A DNA stretch of 64,000 bases from NCBI GenBank assembly GCA_022414725.1, contig CM039462.1:14019233-14083232 (forward strand), read 5' to 3'. Both the position numbers and the translations under genes were made by a program. Source of the DNA: Microglena sp. YARC. Lineage: Eukaryota; Chlorophyta; Chlorophyceae; Chlamydomonadales; Chlamydomonadaceae. Shown in pieces: positions 9,556 to 19,982 of this stretch. The stretch's first letter is position 1. The number at the start of each line of letters is the position of its first letter. The notes under the pieces are model-generated. The model was not told the origin of the DNA. It ran no database searches and saw only the letters and a list, made by a program, of their open reading frames with translations.

Positions 9556-10742
9556 GGCTACTCGGGGTCACTGCAGGAACGGAATGGGATGGGGTGGCAT
9601 GAGTGAAGTACAGGATAGCTGGGGCAGGTGGGGGGACGGGTTTACTTCCATCAGTCGGTGTGCCACAGAACCAGTAGCAGAACAAATCCCAGAGAAGAGA
9701 AGGTTCTAGGATATTCCAGAGAGAAAAGATGGTGTTCAGACCATGGTTCCGAAGGAATGGCGGTGTTGGAGCTCAATGTCACTGCGATGCCAACCAAATG
9801 TCCCATTAATCGGCTTGATAATGGCAAATCTGAAGTATTATAACTGAGCAGCAGGGTCGTTGAGGGTGAATAGCGCGTCCGCGGTAAGAACATGGTTCGG
9901 GTGAACCGCACGCCATCGCCATCGCAACTCTGGCCGACAAGCGCGATCATTGCATCGTCCATCTGAAATCTAAGGACTGTATCAGTGTATAAGTTGTTCA
10001 CATTGGCTAAGACCCAGCCCCAGAGTTTGCGAGCAAAACTTAACGGAACGGCAGGCTGTCGCAGCTGCAAGCTGCGAATCCGTCTAGTAAAACCAATGGA
10101 GGCTCATGAATCGGAGGAGACTCAGGAGCCAGGGAGAGATGGAAAGCGGAAGCAGCAAGGTGACCGGAAATGTGATGACGATCGCATCCGACGGTGGACA
10201 TTCCCCCGATCCGGCAAAGGGGGGCTGGAATCGAAACCGCCAGGATGATATTATCCAACCGCTTGCTGAAACATGCCTATTCATCGAGAACGCAAACGCA
10301 TGGATTCGGATCGCGCATGAAAAAGCGAGCTGTGGAAGTATTGGTAGGTTCCTACGGACAAATGCTGGATGCGCCCATTACAGCGCGCATAATCCTCCAC
10401 GAGCTAACAATGCGATCCGATCAGCGAAAGGTTCTAGAAGGAGGAAGGCGGGTGCTTCTATTCTTCGCAGAAGGAATCCTCCACCGCCAGGTACAAGGTT
10501 TCCATCCCGTGGGCATCAGATCGCTAGCAAACTCACCTATACAGAATGCTCTTAATGGTGGATTAAAAACAGCTCAGCGAGCAGGAATCATAATACTGTC
10601 TAATGTCGTGAGACAGCAATAAACAAAAAACTGGCGTGGCGTCCCTAGGTTTAGGGCCCGGGTTTAGGGTGCTGTTGTTTTTTGCGGTAGGCCCAGCCCA
10701 GGTGCAGGTACGGGCTGTGGGGCCCCAGTCGCAGTCGCAGAC
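9556..10742. other. Intergenic, no gene recognised
   Basis: Mostly single-copy sequence upstream of the membrane-protein start. Open frames exist on both strands (9651-10070 minus; 10106-10555 and 10194-10622 plus) but none shows a domain, repeat or splice signal that I recognise. It ends with two GGTTTAGGG motifs at 10647-10672. Confidence 0.4.
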
Positions 10743-11204
10743 TTACAGCTTGTTTCCAACTGGTTGGGGGTCCGGTTAAGGATTGTGTTTCGGAGGGTTT
10801 AGACTCGACCTCTAACCGGGCCTTAACTTTCGGGAAGATGGTTGGAAACGTTCCACCAGTTAAACAGTCTTTTGCACCTGACCAGGTCAGTTCAAAATGG
10901 GTCAACGTGGCAAATGCGCTCTGCAGCACTCCCTCGCGATTCAGACGCTGATTTCAGCGTTTATTCCACTTCTGGCCGCTGCTGGTTGCCTCAGGAAGAT
11001 CAGTCGAAAATTGCGTGGCAGGGACGGTGCACTGCTGCTGCGAATCCATCTTAGAAAAACTGTGCGATCAATAATGAGTGTCCGAGAAAGAAAGAAGGAT
11101 GCGGGACTCCAAAGCAGCGTGATTTTTAAGAGGCGCGCTCCAACTTCGTGACGTCACCATATCTCATTCATCAACCGAACTTAACCGCCCCTTAACTTTC
11201 TTTA

Positions 11205-11908
11205 CAGCTTGTTTCCAACCAGTTGGAGGTCCGGTTGAGCGGCGGTTAAATTCGTTATTTTCGGCGCTAACCGGTGTTTGGTCGGAAACACAAAAAGTTG
11301 AGGTCCGGTTAAAGACCAACTGCCCCGGTTAGTGCAACGGCGCACCCCCCCCCGCCGTTGAAGAAAGTTGAGGGGCGGTTAAAGTCGGTTGTTGCATTAG
11401 ATCTGGTGACGTCACGAAATTGGCGCGCGCCTCTTAAAAATCATGCTGCTTTGGAGTGCCGCATCCTTTCTTTCTTTTTCGGACACTCATTATTGATCGC
11501 ACGGTTTCACCAAGATGGATTCGCAGCAGCAGGGCATCGTCCCTGCCACGCAAATTTCGACTGATCTTCCTGAGGGGCAGGCGCAGATGCGTGTTCTAGA
11601 TCTGGACCCGCGCCAGCAGGAAGAACTACGCCAATTTGAGGTGCATCGGCTGCAACAGCTGCAACAGCAGCAACAGCAGCAGCATCAGCAAGGAGCGGGA
11701 TAAACGCTGAAATCAGCGTCTGGATAGCGAGGAAGTGCTGCGCTGCGCATTTGACACGTTGATCCATTTTGAGATGACCTGGCCAGATGCAAAAGACTGC
11801 TCAACTGGTGGAATGTTTCCAACCAGTTAAGGGTCCGGTTAGAGGTCGAGTCTAAACCCTCCGAAACACAATCCTTAACCGGACCTCCAACTGGTTGGAA
11901 ACAAGCTG
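11205..11908 (+). mobile_element. PIF/Harbinger-like element, younger copy nested in the older one
   Basis: Ends CAGCTTGTTTCCAACCAGTT and GGTTGGAAACAAGCTG with TTA duplications at 11202-11204 and 11909-11911. It is inserted in the opposite orientation into its own older relative. The flanking halves (11204 leftward, 11912 rightward) correspond to neighbouring points of the same element: CGCCGTTGAAGAAAGTTGAG here, against CGCCATTA and AAAGAAAGTTAAGG there. Confidence 0.8.
11515..11703 (+). CDS. Short Gln-rich frame inside the Harbinger-like element
   Basis: 62 codons from ATG at 11515, starting MDSQQQGIVPATQISTDLPE and ending in a poly-Gln run. The older copy carries the same start (MDSQQQ, VPATQ, STDLPE) but diverges after about 20 codons and stops after 32. 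This may be a relic of an element-encoded protein. Function unknown, and it may not be expressed. Confidence 0.3.
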   Translation: MDSQQQGIVPATQISTDLPEGQAQMRVLDLDPRQQEELRQFEVHRLQQLQQQQQQQHQQGAG

Positions 11909-12063
11909 TTAATGGCGGGGGGGGTGCGCCATTGCACTAACCGGGACGGTTGGTCTTTAACCGGACCTTAACTTTTCGTGTTTCCGACCAAACACCGGTT
12001 AGCGCCGAAAATAACGACTTTAACCGCCGCTTAACCGGACCCTTAACTGGAAACAAGCTGTTA

Positions 12064-13000
12064 GATGTACGGGGACCCACCCACCATGTCGTACCTAATT
12101 GTGGTACGATAGTTTTCGAAACGCTTGTTTTTGGCGGAACTCCCATCCTGTGTAATTTCGCCTGAAGGTACCTTCACTTTCTTTACACCCCAGTTGCTGC
12201 TGCGGTTTAGGGGCCATACTGTCGCAACACAGTCTACACTGTCGAGCCGGATGGTTCTTTGCCAAACAGACTAGGAGGGCAGACGGCAGACGGAAAGACC
12301 ATTAGATCCCCAGTCCGTATGTTGCCCCCTGCGAGAGGCCGAAGTGCAGCAGAAGGGCACATACAGCTTAAAAGGCTGTTCATCGTCCCAGCCGATGAAC
12401 CAATGTAACCGAGATCAAGTTCAAGTTTAAGGGTCCCTTCTCCCCTCATTTATCCGTGACCATCCATGACCATTCATGACATACCAGTTATGAATATGAA
12501 TGTCCCCGTTTAGACCTCCCAGAAGGTTACCATGACAACTTTAGTGACAATCCTTTCATTTCAATCAGTGCCCGTTATACGCTGAGGATGGACGAATTAT
12601 TTTTGAGAAAATGGAAATTGAAGCTGAATTGGTGGATAAAACCCCAGCATGAAGCTGGTCATGAATCCTGATTCCTTTGGGGGATGGAAATACGGAACTG
12701 ACTACAATTTATTACATAATAATCCAGGTGATAATCGCACAATTCAATTAGCATCCCAGGTGAGATGATGATTTAATTATATTGTATAATTAAATTATCA
12801 CTGTAGCACGAACTCAGGGCCCCCGTCGGTAAAACGATTGTTTGGGATTCAGTTCATCAGAGTCTTTTCCTTTTAAGCCCTTCCTATCACGGTTGGGAAA
12901 GTCCCTTTAGCCTATTTGGCCTACTCCTGGGCTGTAACTTACATACAGGAATCAATAAATAAAAATTAACTCCCTTGCTAAGTACCGGTATGCTCCCTGG
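12064..13000. other. Intergenic, no gene recognised
   Basis: No exon recognised. It holds a palindrome at about 12766-12800 (TTTAATTATATTGTATAATT core) and a short dispersed motif at 12890-12950 (TCCCTTTAGCC, then GGGCTGTAAC) that recurs near 3175, 48200, 48440 and 57420. Confidence 0.4.
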
Positions 13001-13365
13001 TTTCTGCCACTTTAGCCAAGTAACCGTATGGTGGATTTTTGCCGAATTTAGTTTCACTTTACAATTGGTAGGCAAACGGAGGGGGCGAAAACTAATTATC
13101 ACTCTTCTTTAATTGTTCCATTCGGCCGTCTGGCGACAAAGAGAAGGACATTCATTAATTAACTCACCAACTGGTCAACCCCCACATGGTTAATGAGACG
13201 CCCGTGAAAGTAGCAGAACTGCGGGCAGGGGAGTAGCCAAGTCGCAATAAAGATCGCAGCGCCAATCCCCTTAGTTTTTTGCCCCCTCCGTCTGCCTACC
13301 AATTTTGATGGTGAACTACATTTGGATGAAATCCACTACCGGTTATTGATAAAGATGGCGAGCAG
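13000..13365. repeat. Foldback element, arms of about 100 bp
   Basis: GGTGGATTTTTGCCGAATTT followed by CAATTGGTAGGCAAACGGAG (13030-13085) pairs with the reverse complement of 13265-13365 (CCTCCGTCTGCCTACCAATT, then GAAATCCACTACCGG). The loop is about 170 bp. No target duplication established. Confidence 0.65.
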
Positions 13366-13799
13366 CCGTAATAAGGCTGGAGCCGTGTTGTTGAACTTAA
13401 ACTTAGCGCACCAAACATGTTGTAGCCCACGTGAATCCGTGATGCAGCACAGTCCTGCACCACTGCGTACCGTACTGCCGGTGTGCAGTACGGAAAGCGG
13501 TTAAGCCTCCCGCTTCCTCGCTCTCGTCTATTATACTATGCTATTATCTTTAGCTCTCCTATTACCTTAATGACAGTCTATGCTGCTTCGTCTTTCACAC
13601 AGCACAAACATTATGAATGCATGATATTTCTCATACTAGATGCCACTATGCCAGGTTTGTTTTGAAGTTGTGAAAGGACTTCACCCCAGGAAGTGGGTCT
13701 CCCGACATAAATCAGAGACACCGAAGATTCAATTGGAATGGTGTTGCCACTCCTACAAAAAAATAGGATGCATCCGCAAGTCGATTAATGGTCCTGGAC

Positions 13800-14045
13800 A
13801 TAGCTGGACATATCCTTGAACTGGGGCTTGGTTTTGGAAGACGGTGTGTAGGATTTTCACGTCGGCTGAAAAACCATATAACAATTCGAATTCAAAATTC
13901 TAAGGCTGATAGACCATCTTTTCAAACCGAGTCTTTGGTCCTACGTTGACTATAGCTAGCTCTGGCTTACGCTATGGTGTCCTTAACTTCACTTCCTGTG
14001 AGTGAATGCACTACACGGATGTAACAATTTCAATTTCAATATCAA
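13800..14045. repeat. Dispersed repeats R6 and R5, adjacent
   Basis: 13800-13900 is the reverse complement of a repeat also at 14565-14665 and, in forward orientation, at 61995-62130 (TACATG, TTTTTCAGCC, CACCG, CTTCCAATTC). 13937-14045 is R5 (GCTAGCTCTGGCTTACGC, GGTGTCCTTAA). Confidence 0.6.
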
Positions 14046-14317
14046 ACCGAGTCGACAAATAGGAATATATATACCGGTGCATTAACAACGTTGCAACATC
14101 TACAAAGCAAATTGGCAGTCCTAGCTGGTAGCTTCACTTAGTATTCTGCCCTGTCAAGTCCTGGGTACTGGCAATGATCCAGACTGCGAATTGAAAGGCA
14201 CTCAAGTACCTACCTTAAGTACCATACCATACCATAGAATACTGTAGTACCATACTTATAGTTATACTGGGGGTTGCCTGGGGGCTTGCCCGTGGCACCG
14301 TTGATCTTTTTTAATGA

Positions 14318-14665
14318 GGTGGTCCTACGGTGACTACTGCTAGCTCCGGCTTACGCGATGGTGTCCTTAATTTCACGTCCTGTGAGTAACTGCATTACAC
14401 GGATGTAACAATTTCTATTCCAATTTCAATACTTTTAGTAAGCAACCTTCCAAATTTCGACGATTTCACAATCTTCCGATTTCCCCAACTGAACAGAAGA
14501 GGCCCCCAAAAGTCATTGAGCAAGCAAATACATAAAAAGTATCTAAACTGCCTGATCCACTTCGTATGCTCCCTGGTTTCCATGGGTATCGCACAGGGAC
14601 TCCGAATTGGAAGACGGTGAGCAGCCCATAGATTGCTGCAAAACCATGTAATAATCCAATTCAAT
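14318..14665. repeat. Dispersed repeats R5 plus R6, likely one element
   Basis: R5 (14318-14440) is followed by unrelated sequence and then R6 (14565-14665). The two families co-occur here and at 13800-14045, which suggests they are the two ends of one element. No coding capacity. Confidence 0.5.
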
Positions 14666-14828
14666 CCAATTCAAGAAATAAAGACAATCACTTGACAGAA
14701 GTTGGGACCAGGGGCAATGCCACTGTCTCCTTCCACTCCATTGTCGCGTGTAGAAGACACATGGGACAGGCCCAAAACCCTCCCCCAGGGGGATGATAGT
14801 CCCCCCCCTCTCACCCCCTCTATTGGTG

Positions 14829-14905
14829 GTTGGCCCCAGTTAAAGCAAACGGGCTGACCCCCTGAACTTCACGCCTTGTAACTATGCGTACTATTTATTT
14901 ATTCA
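14829..14905 (+). repeat. Dispersed hairpin repeat R4, copy 1
   Basis: TTGGCCCCAGTTAAAGCAAA, then CGGGCTG, then ACGCCTTGTAACTATGCGTA and CTATTTATTTA. The ACGCCTTGTAA and AAGGCGT halves form a hairpin that is intact in the other copies. Four copies in the window, all on the plus strand. Confidence 0.75.
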
Positions 14906-14932
14906 CCAAGGGCAATCTTTATGTCAATTTAG

Positions 14933-15096
14933 CAGATGATTTGGAATCTGCTGTTGTAGGTCATACTTCGTAGCTCACCTTGTCCAGGCCAAATTTACGA
15001 CAATTCTCCCAGAATTCTCGGGATTTCAGGCCAAATCTGAGGTACGGAATACGGACTACGACCTGTTTCGAAAAAACATCTCCCTGTGATCCACTG
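14933..15096. mobile_element. CAGTGG-ended inverted-repeat element, copy 1
   Basis: Left end CAGATGATTTGGAATC and right end ATCCACTG. The interior TCATACTTCGTAGCTCACC and CAGAATTCTCGGGATTTCAG matches the element at 21859-22047 in inverse orientation. Non-coding MITE-like element, possibly hAT-related from its CAG ends. No target duplication resolved. Confidence 0.6.
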
Positions 15097-15567
15097 AATT
15101 GCTACAAGGTGCTACAAGTAGCATAAGTGCTGCGCTACACACCTTGGTGTTTTGGGGGTGCTACGTTAGAGCCTTTGGGGGTTGCTGTTTTGCCCCCAAA
15201 GAAAGCTACTAGTAGCACCCTTAAGGCTACTAAGGCTACTAGGAGCACAATGGTGCTGCTTTAAGACACCGGTTTCTTTCCTTAAAAAAAAACCCGTCTG
15301 GGACCATGGTTGCTCAGGAGGACCCCCAGCTCTGCATCCGGAGATGCAACCGAACCAGCATAGCCTGCATCCTGAGATGCAACCGACCTGCAAACGACAC
15401 ATAGCCTGCGTCCTGCGACGCAACCAACCCACTAAAGCGGCGTCTGCAACACAACAGACCCTCTCCTCGTTGCGTCTCAGGTAGCAACTGACCCTTCACC
15501 GTTGCGTCTGCGACGCAGGACGCAGCGTCCTCAACTACCACAGTTGAGACCGTGGTTGCTCAGGGGT

Positions 15568-15649
15568 TGTTGAACGACACGGAATGCGAGAGTGTTCTGG
15601 ATATCTTGCAAGATGTCTAGAACGCACTTGCATTCCGTGTCGTTTAACA
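15568..15649. terminator. 82-bp near-perfect palindrome downstream of the ubinuclein stop
   Basis: Two 41-base arms with no loop: TGTTGAACGACACGGAATGC at the left and GCATTCCGTGTCGTTTAACA at the right, centred on CTTG|CAAG, with about six mismatches. It lies about 100 bp past the stop codon of the minus-strand gene, so the transcript would carry a long hairpin in its 3' UTR or at its end. A terminator or processing role is inference; a small foldback element is the alternative. Confidence 0.55.
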
Positions 15650-15749
15650 GGGATACTTCAAAACTACGTTTTGGGATGAACCTACTATCAATATCTACGT
15701 TTCATGAGCCCAAATCTACGACTCCCCAAGCACAGACAAAATGCTGTCT

Positions 15750-16118
15750 CTACTTGCCTCCTTTCGGTAGCAGGTTCATGCTTTTTAACTTCTGGACGTA
15801 TGCGTTCATTGGAGGGGCGGAGCGTGCTTTGTTAGGTGTACTGGCCTTGTGAAGCTCGGTTACTGTAGGCCTAGATATTCCTGCTGCTGCTGCTGTTGCA
15901 GCTGGTTTGGTTGTTCCCGCTCCGGTGGCTGCAGCTGGCTTTGGTACTACTGATGTGGCAGCGAGGACGGCTGGCTTGCTGGCCCCTGCCACTGCAGCTG
16001 GTGCTGCTGGGGCTGGTGCTGCTGCGGGACGAGTGCTGACAGGGGGGGATTCTATTATGATGATTGGCAGGCCTGGAGGGGAGCCCATACTCGACCCGGT
16101 TGTTAGATCCAGGGTTAC
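15750..16118 (-). CDS. UBN: Ubinuclein-like gene, last exon E17
   Basis: Acceptor TCACGCAG, phase 0; 122 codons and stop. [20 protein letters not shown] leads into a long Ala/Pro/Thr low-complexity run. It ends with a compact, less biased tail, [20 protein letters not shown] then GGK. The frame and composition match the rest of the protein. Confidence 0.78.
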   Translation of the reverse strand, partial: VTLDLTTGSSMGSPPGLPIIIIESPPVSTRPAAAPAPAAPAAVAGASKPAVLAATSVVPKPAAATGAGTTKPAATAAAAGISRPTVTELHKASTPNKARSAPPMNAYVQKLKSMNLLPKGGK

Positions 16119-18370
16119 CTGCGTGAGCCAACAGAGAAGGGGGAGATGAATTAGTTTGTAAGATAGTCAGTGGGTGGGTGAATGAGTTAGGCTGGTAGGT
16201 AGGTAGGTAGGTTGTTTGGTAAGTGAGTGGGTAGGCTGCTTGGTTAGTGGGTGGGTTGGATCCTGTTGTCAGATCCAGGGTCACCTGAGTGAGCCAACAG
16301 AGAAGAGAGAGATGACCTTGTTAGTAGGTTGGTGAGTTGTCTGGTTGATTCTTTGATACGTAGTTTGGAAGTCAGTCAGTGAGTGGGTGAGATAGTTTGG
16401 ATGGTATGTAGGTAGTTTTGTAGGTTGTTTGGTAAGTGGGTGGGTTGGCTGGTTTGTAGGCTGCTTGGTTAGTTGGTGGGTTGGGTCCCGTTCTCAGATC
16501 CAGGGTCATTTGGGTGAGCCAACAGGGAAGGGGGAGATGAATTAGCTTGTAAGTCAGTCAGTGAGTGGGTGAGTTAGGCTGGTAGGTAGTTTGGTAAGTG
16601 GGTGGGTTGCCTGGTTGGTAGGCTGCTTGGTTGGTGGGTGGGTTGGACCCCGTTCTCAGATCCAGGGTCATTTGGGTGAGCCAACAGGGAAGGGGGAGAT
16701 GAATTAGTTTGTAAGTCAGTGAGTGGGTGAGTTAGGCTGGTATGTAAGTAGTTTGGTAGGTAGTTTGCTAAGTGGGTGGGTTGGCTGGTTGGTAGGCTGC
16801 TTGGTTAGTGAGTGGGTTGGGCCCGTTCTCACATCCAGGGTCACCTGGGTGAGCCAACAGAGAAGAGATAGATGACCTTGTTGGTAGGTTGGTGAGCTGT
16901 CTGGTTGATTCTTTGATAGGTAGTTTGGAAGTCAGTGAGTGAGTGGGCGAGTTAGTTAGTTTGGCTGGTAGGTAGTTTGGTTAGTGGGTGGGTTGGCTGG
17001 TTGGTAGGCTGCTTGGTTGGTGGGTGGGTTGGACCCCGTTCTCAAATCCAGGGTCATTTGGGTGAGCCAACAGGGAAAGGGGAGATGAATTAGTTTGTAA
17101 GTCAGTCAGTGGGTGAGTTAGGCTAGTAGGTAGGTAGTTTGGTAGGTTGTTTGGTGAGTGGGTGGGTTGGCTGGTTGGTAGGCTGCTCGAAACTGTGAAC
17201 AAGGGGGTCCAGTGAAGGGGTCAAGAAGTCAGAAGCGAACAAAGGCTCCCAAAGGCATCTCAACGAATTGGTGGTCGGCCCCATTGCCAGCTAACGGGCT
17301 GGCCCCCTCAACCTCACGCTTCTGTATAAGCCGTACTACTTATCACCGATCAGAACCGAATGGCTCAGTGGCAGAGCACAGGTTAAAAAATCGAGGCAGG
17401 TGCAGGTTTTTAACCCCCTTGAGTGCGCTTGGGCCCGTTCGGAGGGTCGTCGACCGGCACGGTAACTGGTATCTAGATGCGATGTTGGCTCGAGCAGCGC
17501 ATACTTACGATCCGGTTCCTTTAATCCCACTGGGCACGTCCTTAAAGGTCATTGTGACAATTCTTGGATGTTTATATTTTCCACTGTTTTTCCATTTCCC
17601 CCCGTACTATTTGTTTATTCAAGGACAGGCCTTGTCGAGGGGATTAATGAATCAAGGTCATTCTGGCTCATATCATTCTGAGCTCCGTGTCAACATTACC
17701 CTGTTGTATCCCTCCTACCTTAGACTTAGGCCCGTTGTTGGGCTTGGGCTTAGGCAACACATCGGGATAGGCTTGGTCGAGAGGATGAATACATTCATGA
17801 CATTCTGGCTCATTTCATGCCCAGCTGCGTGTCATAAGTACTCAGTTTTATCCCTTACCTCAATCTTTGGCCTAGTGTCGCTTGGCTTGGGTATAGCCAC
17901 CACTCCCAGGAAGGGAGTGTATGTGTATGGGGGTTTGTGTGTGTGTGTGTGTGTGTGTGTGGTGGTGGTGTTGGTGGTGTTGGGAGGTGTTGGTGGTGAT
18001 GATGGTTTTATCCCTCACCTCAATTGTTGGCCTGGTGGCGCTAGGCTTGAGCATAGCCACCACACCCGGGATAGGTTTGGTCGAGAGGATGCATACATTC
18101 ATGTCATTCTGGCTCATATCATTCTGAGCTATGGGTCATAAAGAGTGCGGTGCTTAATAATGTTGCACCTAAACTTAATTCGTAGGAAACCATCAAAGCA
18201 ACCGAACGTTAACAACCCATGCAATATTTTTACCCCTTCGGGGTTGGGAGTATTCCAAGCTGCGCATCAAAGGTACTATGTTATATCCCTTACCTCAACC
18301 TTTGGCCTGGTGTTGCTTGGCTTGGGCATAGCCACCACACCCAGGAAGGGAGTGTATGTGCATGGGGGGT

Positions 18371-18424
<54 letters not shown>

Positions 18425-19943
18425 GGGTGATGATGGTTTATCCCTTACCTCAACCTTTGGCCTGGTGTTGCTTGGCTTGGGCATAGCCACCACACCCAGG
18501 AAGGGAGTGTATGTGCATGGGGGTTGTGGTGTGTGTGTGTGTGTGTGTGTGTGGGGGGGGGGGGTGATGATGGTTTATCCCCTTACCTCAATCGTTGGCA
18601 TAGTGTCGCTAGACTTGAGCATAGCCACCACACCCGGGTGCGCCTTAGTGTTCGTGGTCACTGTCAACCACCATGGTAGCTTTGTCCAGGTAAAGTAGCA
18701 GCCCGTTCCCTACCGCCGTAAGACGGGGCTCCCTTAATACCACGCCCCACCAGGCGTTATCATAACTGTCAAAATAAATCTGTTGTGTCCCTTACCTCAA
18801 TCTTTGGCCTAGTGTCGCTTGGCTTGGGCATAGCCACCACACCCAGGATTGGAGTGAATGTGTATGGGGTTTGTGTATGTGTGTGTGTGTGTGAGTGTGT
18901 GTGTGTGGGGGGGGTGATGATGGTTTTATCCCTTACCTCAATCTTTGGCCTAGTGTCGCTTGGCTTGGGCATAGCCACCACACCCGGGAAGCATAGCAAA
19001 GCGTAGCGATGGTTGCCGATGTGGCCAATGATTTGCTTACTAGATGACACATTGATGACCTAGAAGCAAACAATGGCACAGTTGGGAGTTGAGGGGTGTG
19101 TGTGAGAGGTGGTGTGTGGTGTGTTTGTGTGGTGTGTGAGGTGGTGTGGTGGTGTGTGTGTGGTGTGTGTTTCGATGGTTGTCTATGTGGCCCATGATTT
19201 GCTTGCTAGATGACACGTTGATGACCAGCAAGCAAACAATGGCCAAGTTTGGAATTTACAGGCGTGTGTGTGTGCGTGAGGTGTGTGTGTGGTGGTGTGT
19301 GAGGTGGTGTGTGTGGTGTGTGTGTGTGTGTAGCGATGGTTACCTATGTGGCCAACGATTTGCTTGCTAGATGACGCGTTGACGGCTAACAAGCAACGCA
19401 AACAATGGCACAGTTTGGAATTGAGGGGCGTGTGTGTGTGAGGTGTGTGAGGTAGTGTGTGTGGTGTGTGCGTGTGTGTAGTGATGGTTACCTATGTGGC
19501 AAACGATTCGCTTGCTAGATGACTTGTGGACGGCCAGCGAGCAAAGCAAACAATGGCACAGCTTGGAATTGAGGGGCGTGTGTGTGTGGTGTGTGTGTGG
19601 TGTGGTTGTGTGTGTGTGGTGCGTGCGTGTGTGTTTCGACGGGTGTCTATGTGGCCAACGATTCGCTTGCTAGATGACTTGTGGACGGCCAGCAAGCAAA
19701 GCAAACAATGACACAGTTTGGAGTTAAGGGGCATGTGTGTAAGGTGGCGTGGTAGTGTGTGTGTGGTGTGTGTGTGTGGAGTGTGAGGTGATGTGTGTGT
19801 GGTGTGTGTGTGGTGTGTGTGTGGTGTGTGTGTGGTGTGTGTGGTGTGTGTGTGTGTGTGGTGTGTGTGTGGTGTGTGTGTGGTGTGTGTGTGGTGTGTG
19901 TGTGTGTGGAGTGTGAGGTGATGTGTGTGTGTGGTGTGTGTGT

Positions 19944-19982
<39 letters not shown>

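Larger units (their letters stand above)
10746..12060 (-). mobile_element. PIF/Harbinger-like element, older copy, split by a self-insertion
   Basis: Outer ends CAGCTTGTTTCC (10746) and GGAAACAAGCTG (12060) are inverted and flanked by TTA at 10743-10745 and 12061-12063. Read on the minus strand, 12060-11912 joined to 11204-10746 is colinear with the inner element at 11205-11908. TTA target duplications suit the PIF/Harbinger superfamily (TWA). It encodes only a short frame starting MDSQQQ, so it is non-autonomous. No transposase is seen. Confidence 0.75.

Noticed and set aside
10106..10622. Two overlapping plus-strand frames (150 and 143 codons)
   Set aside because: They overlap in different frames, show no domain I recognise and no splice partners. 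Kept only as unassigned intergenic sequence.
8475..10672. Interstitial telomere repeats (TTTTAGG at 8475-8505, TTTAGGG near 10650)
   Set aside because: Only two or three imperfect units each; too short to claim a telomeric origin.
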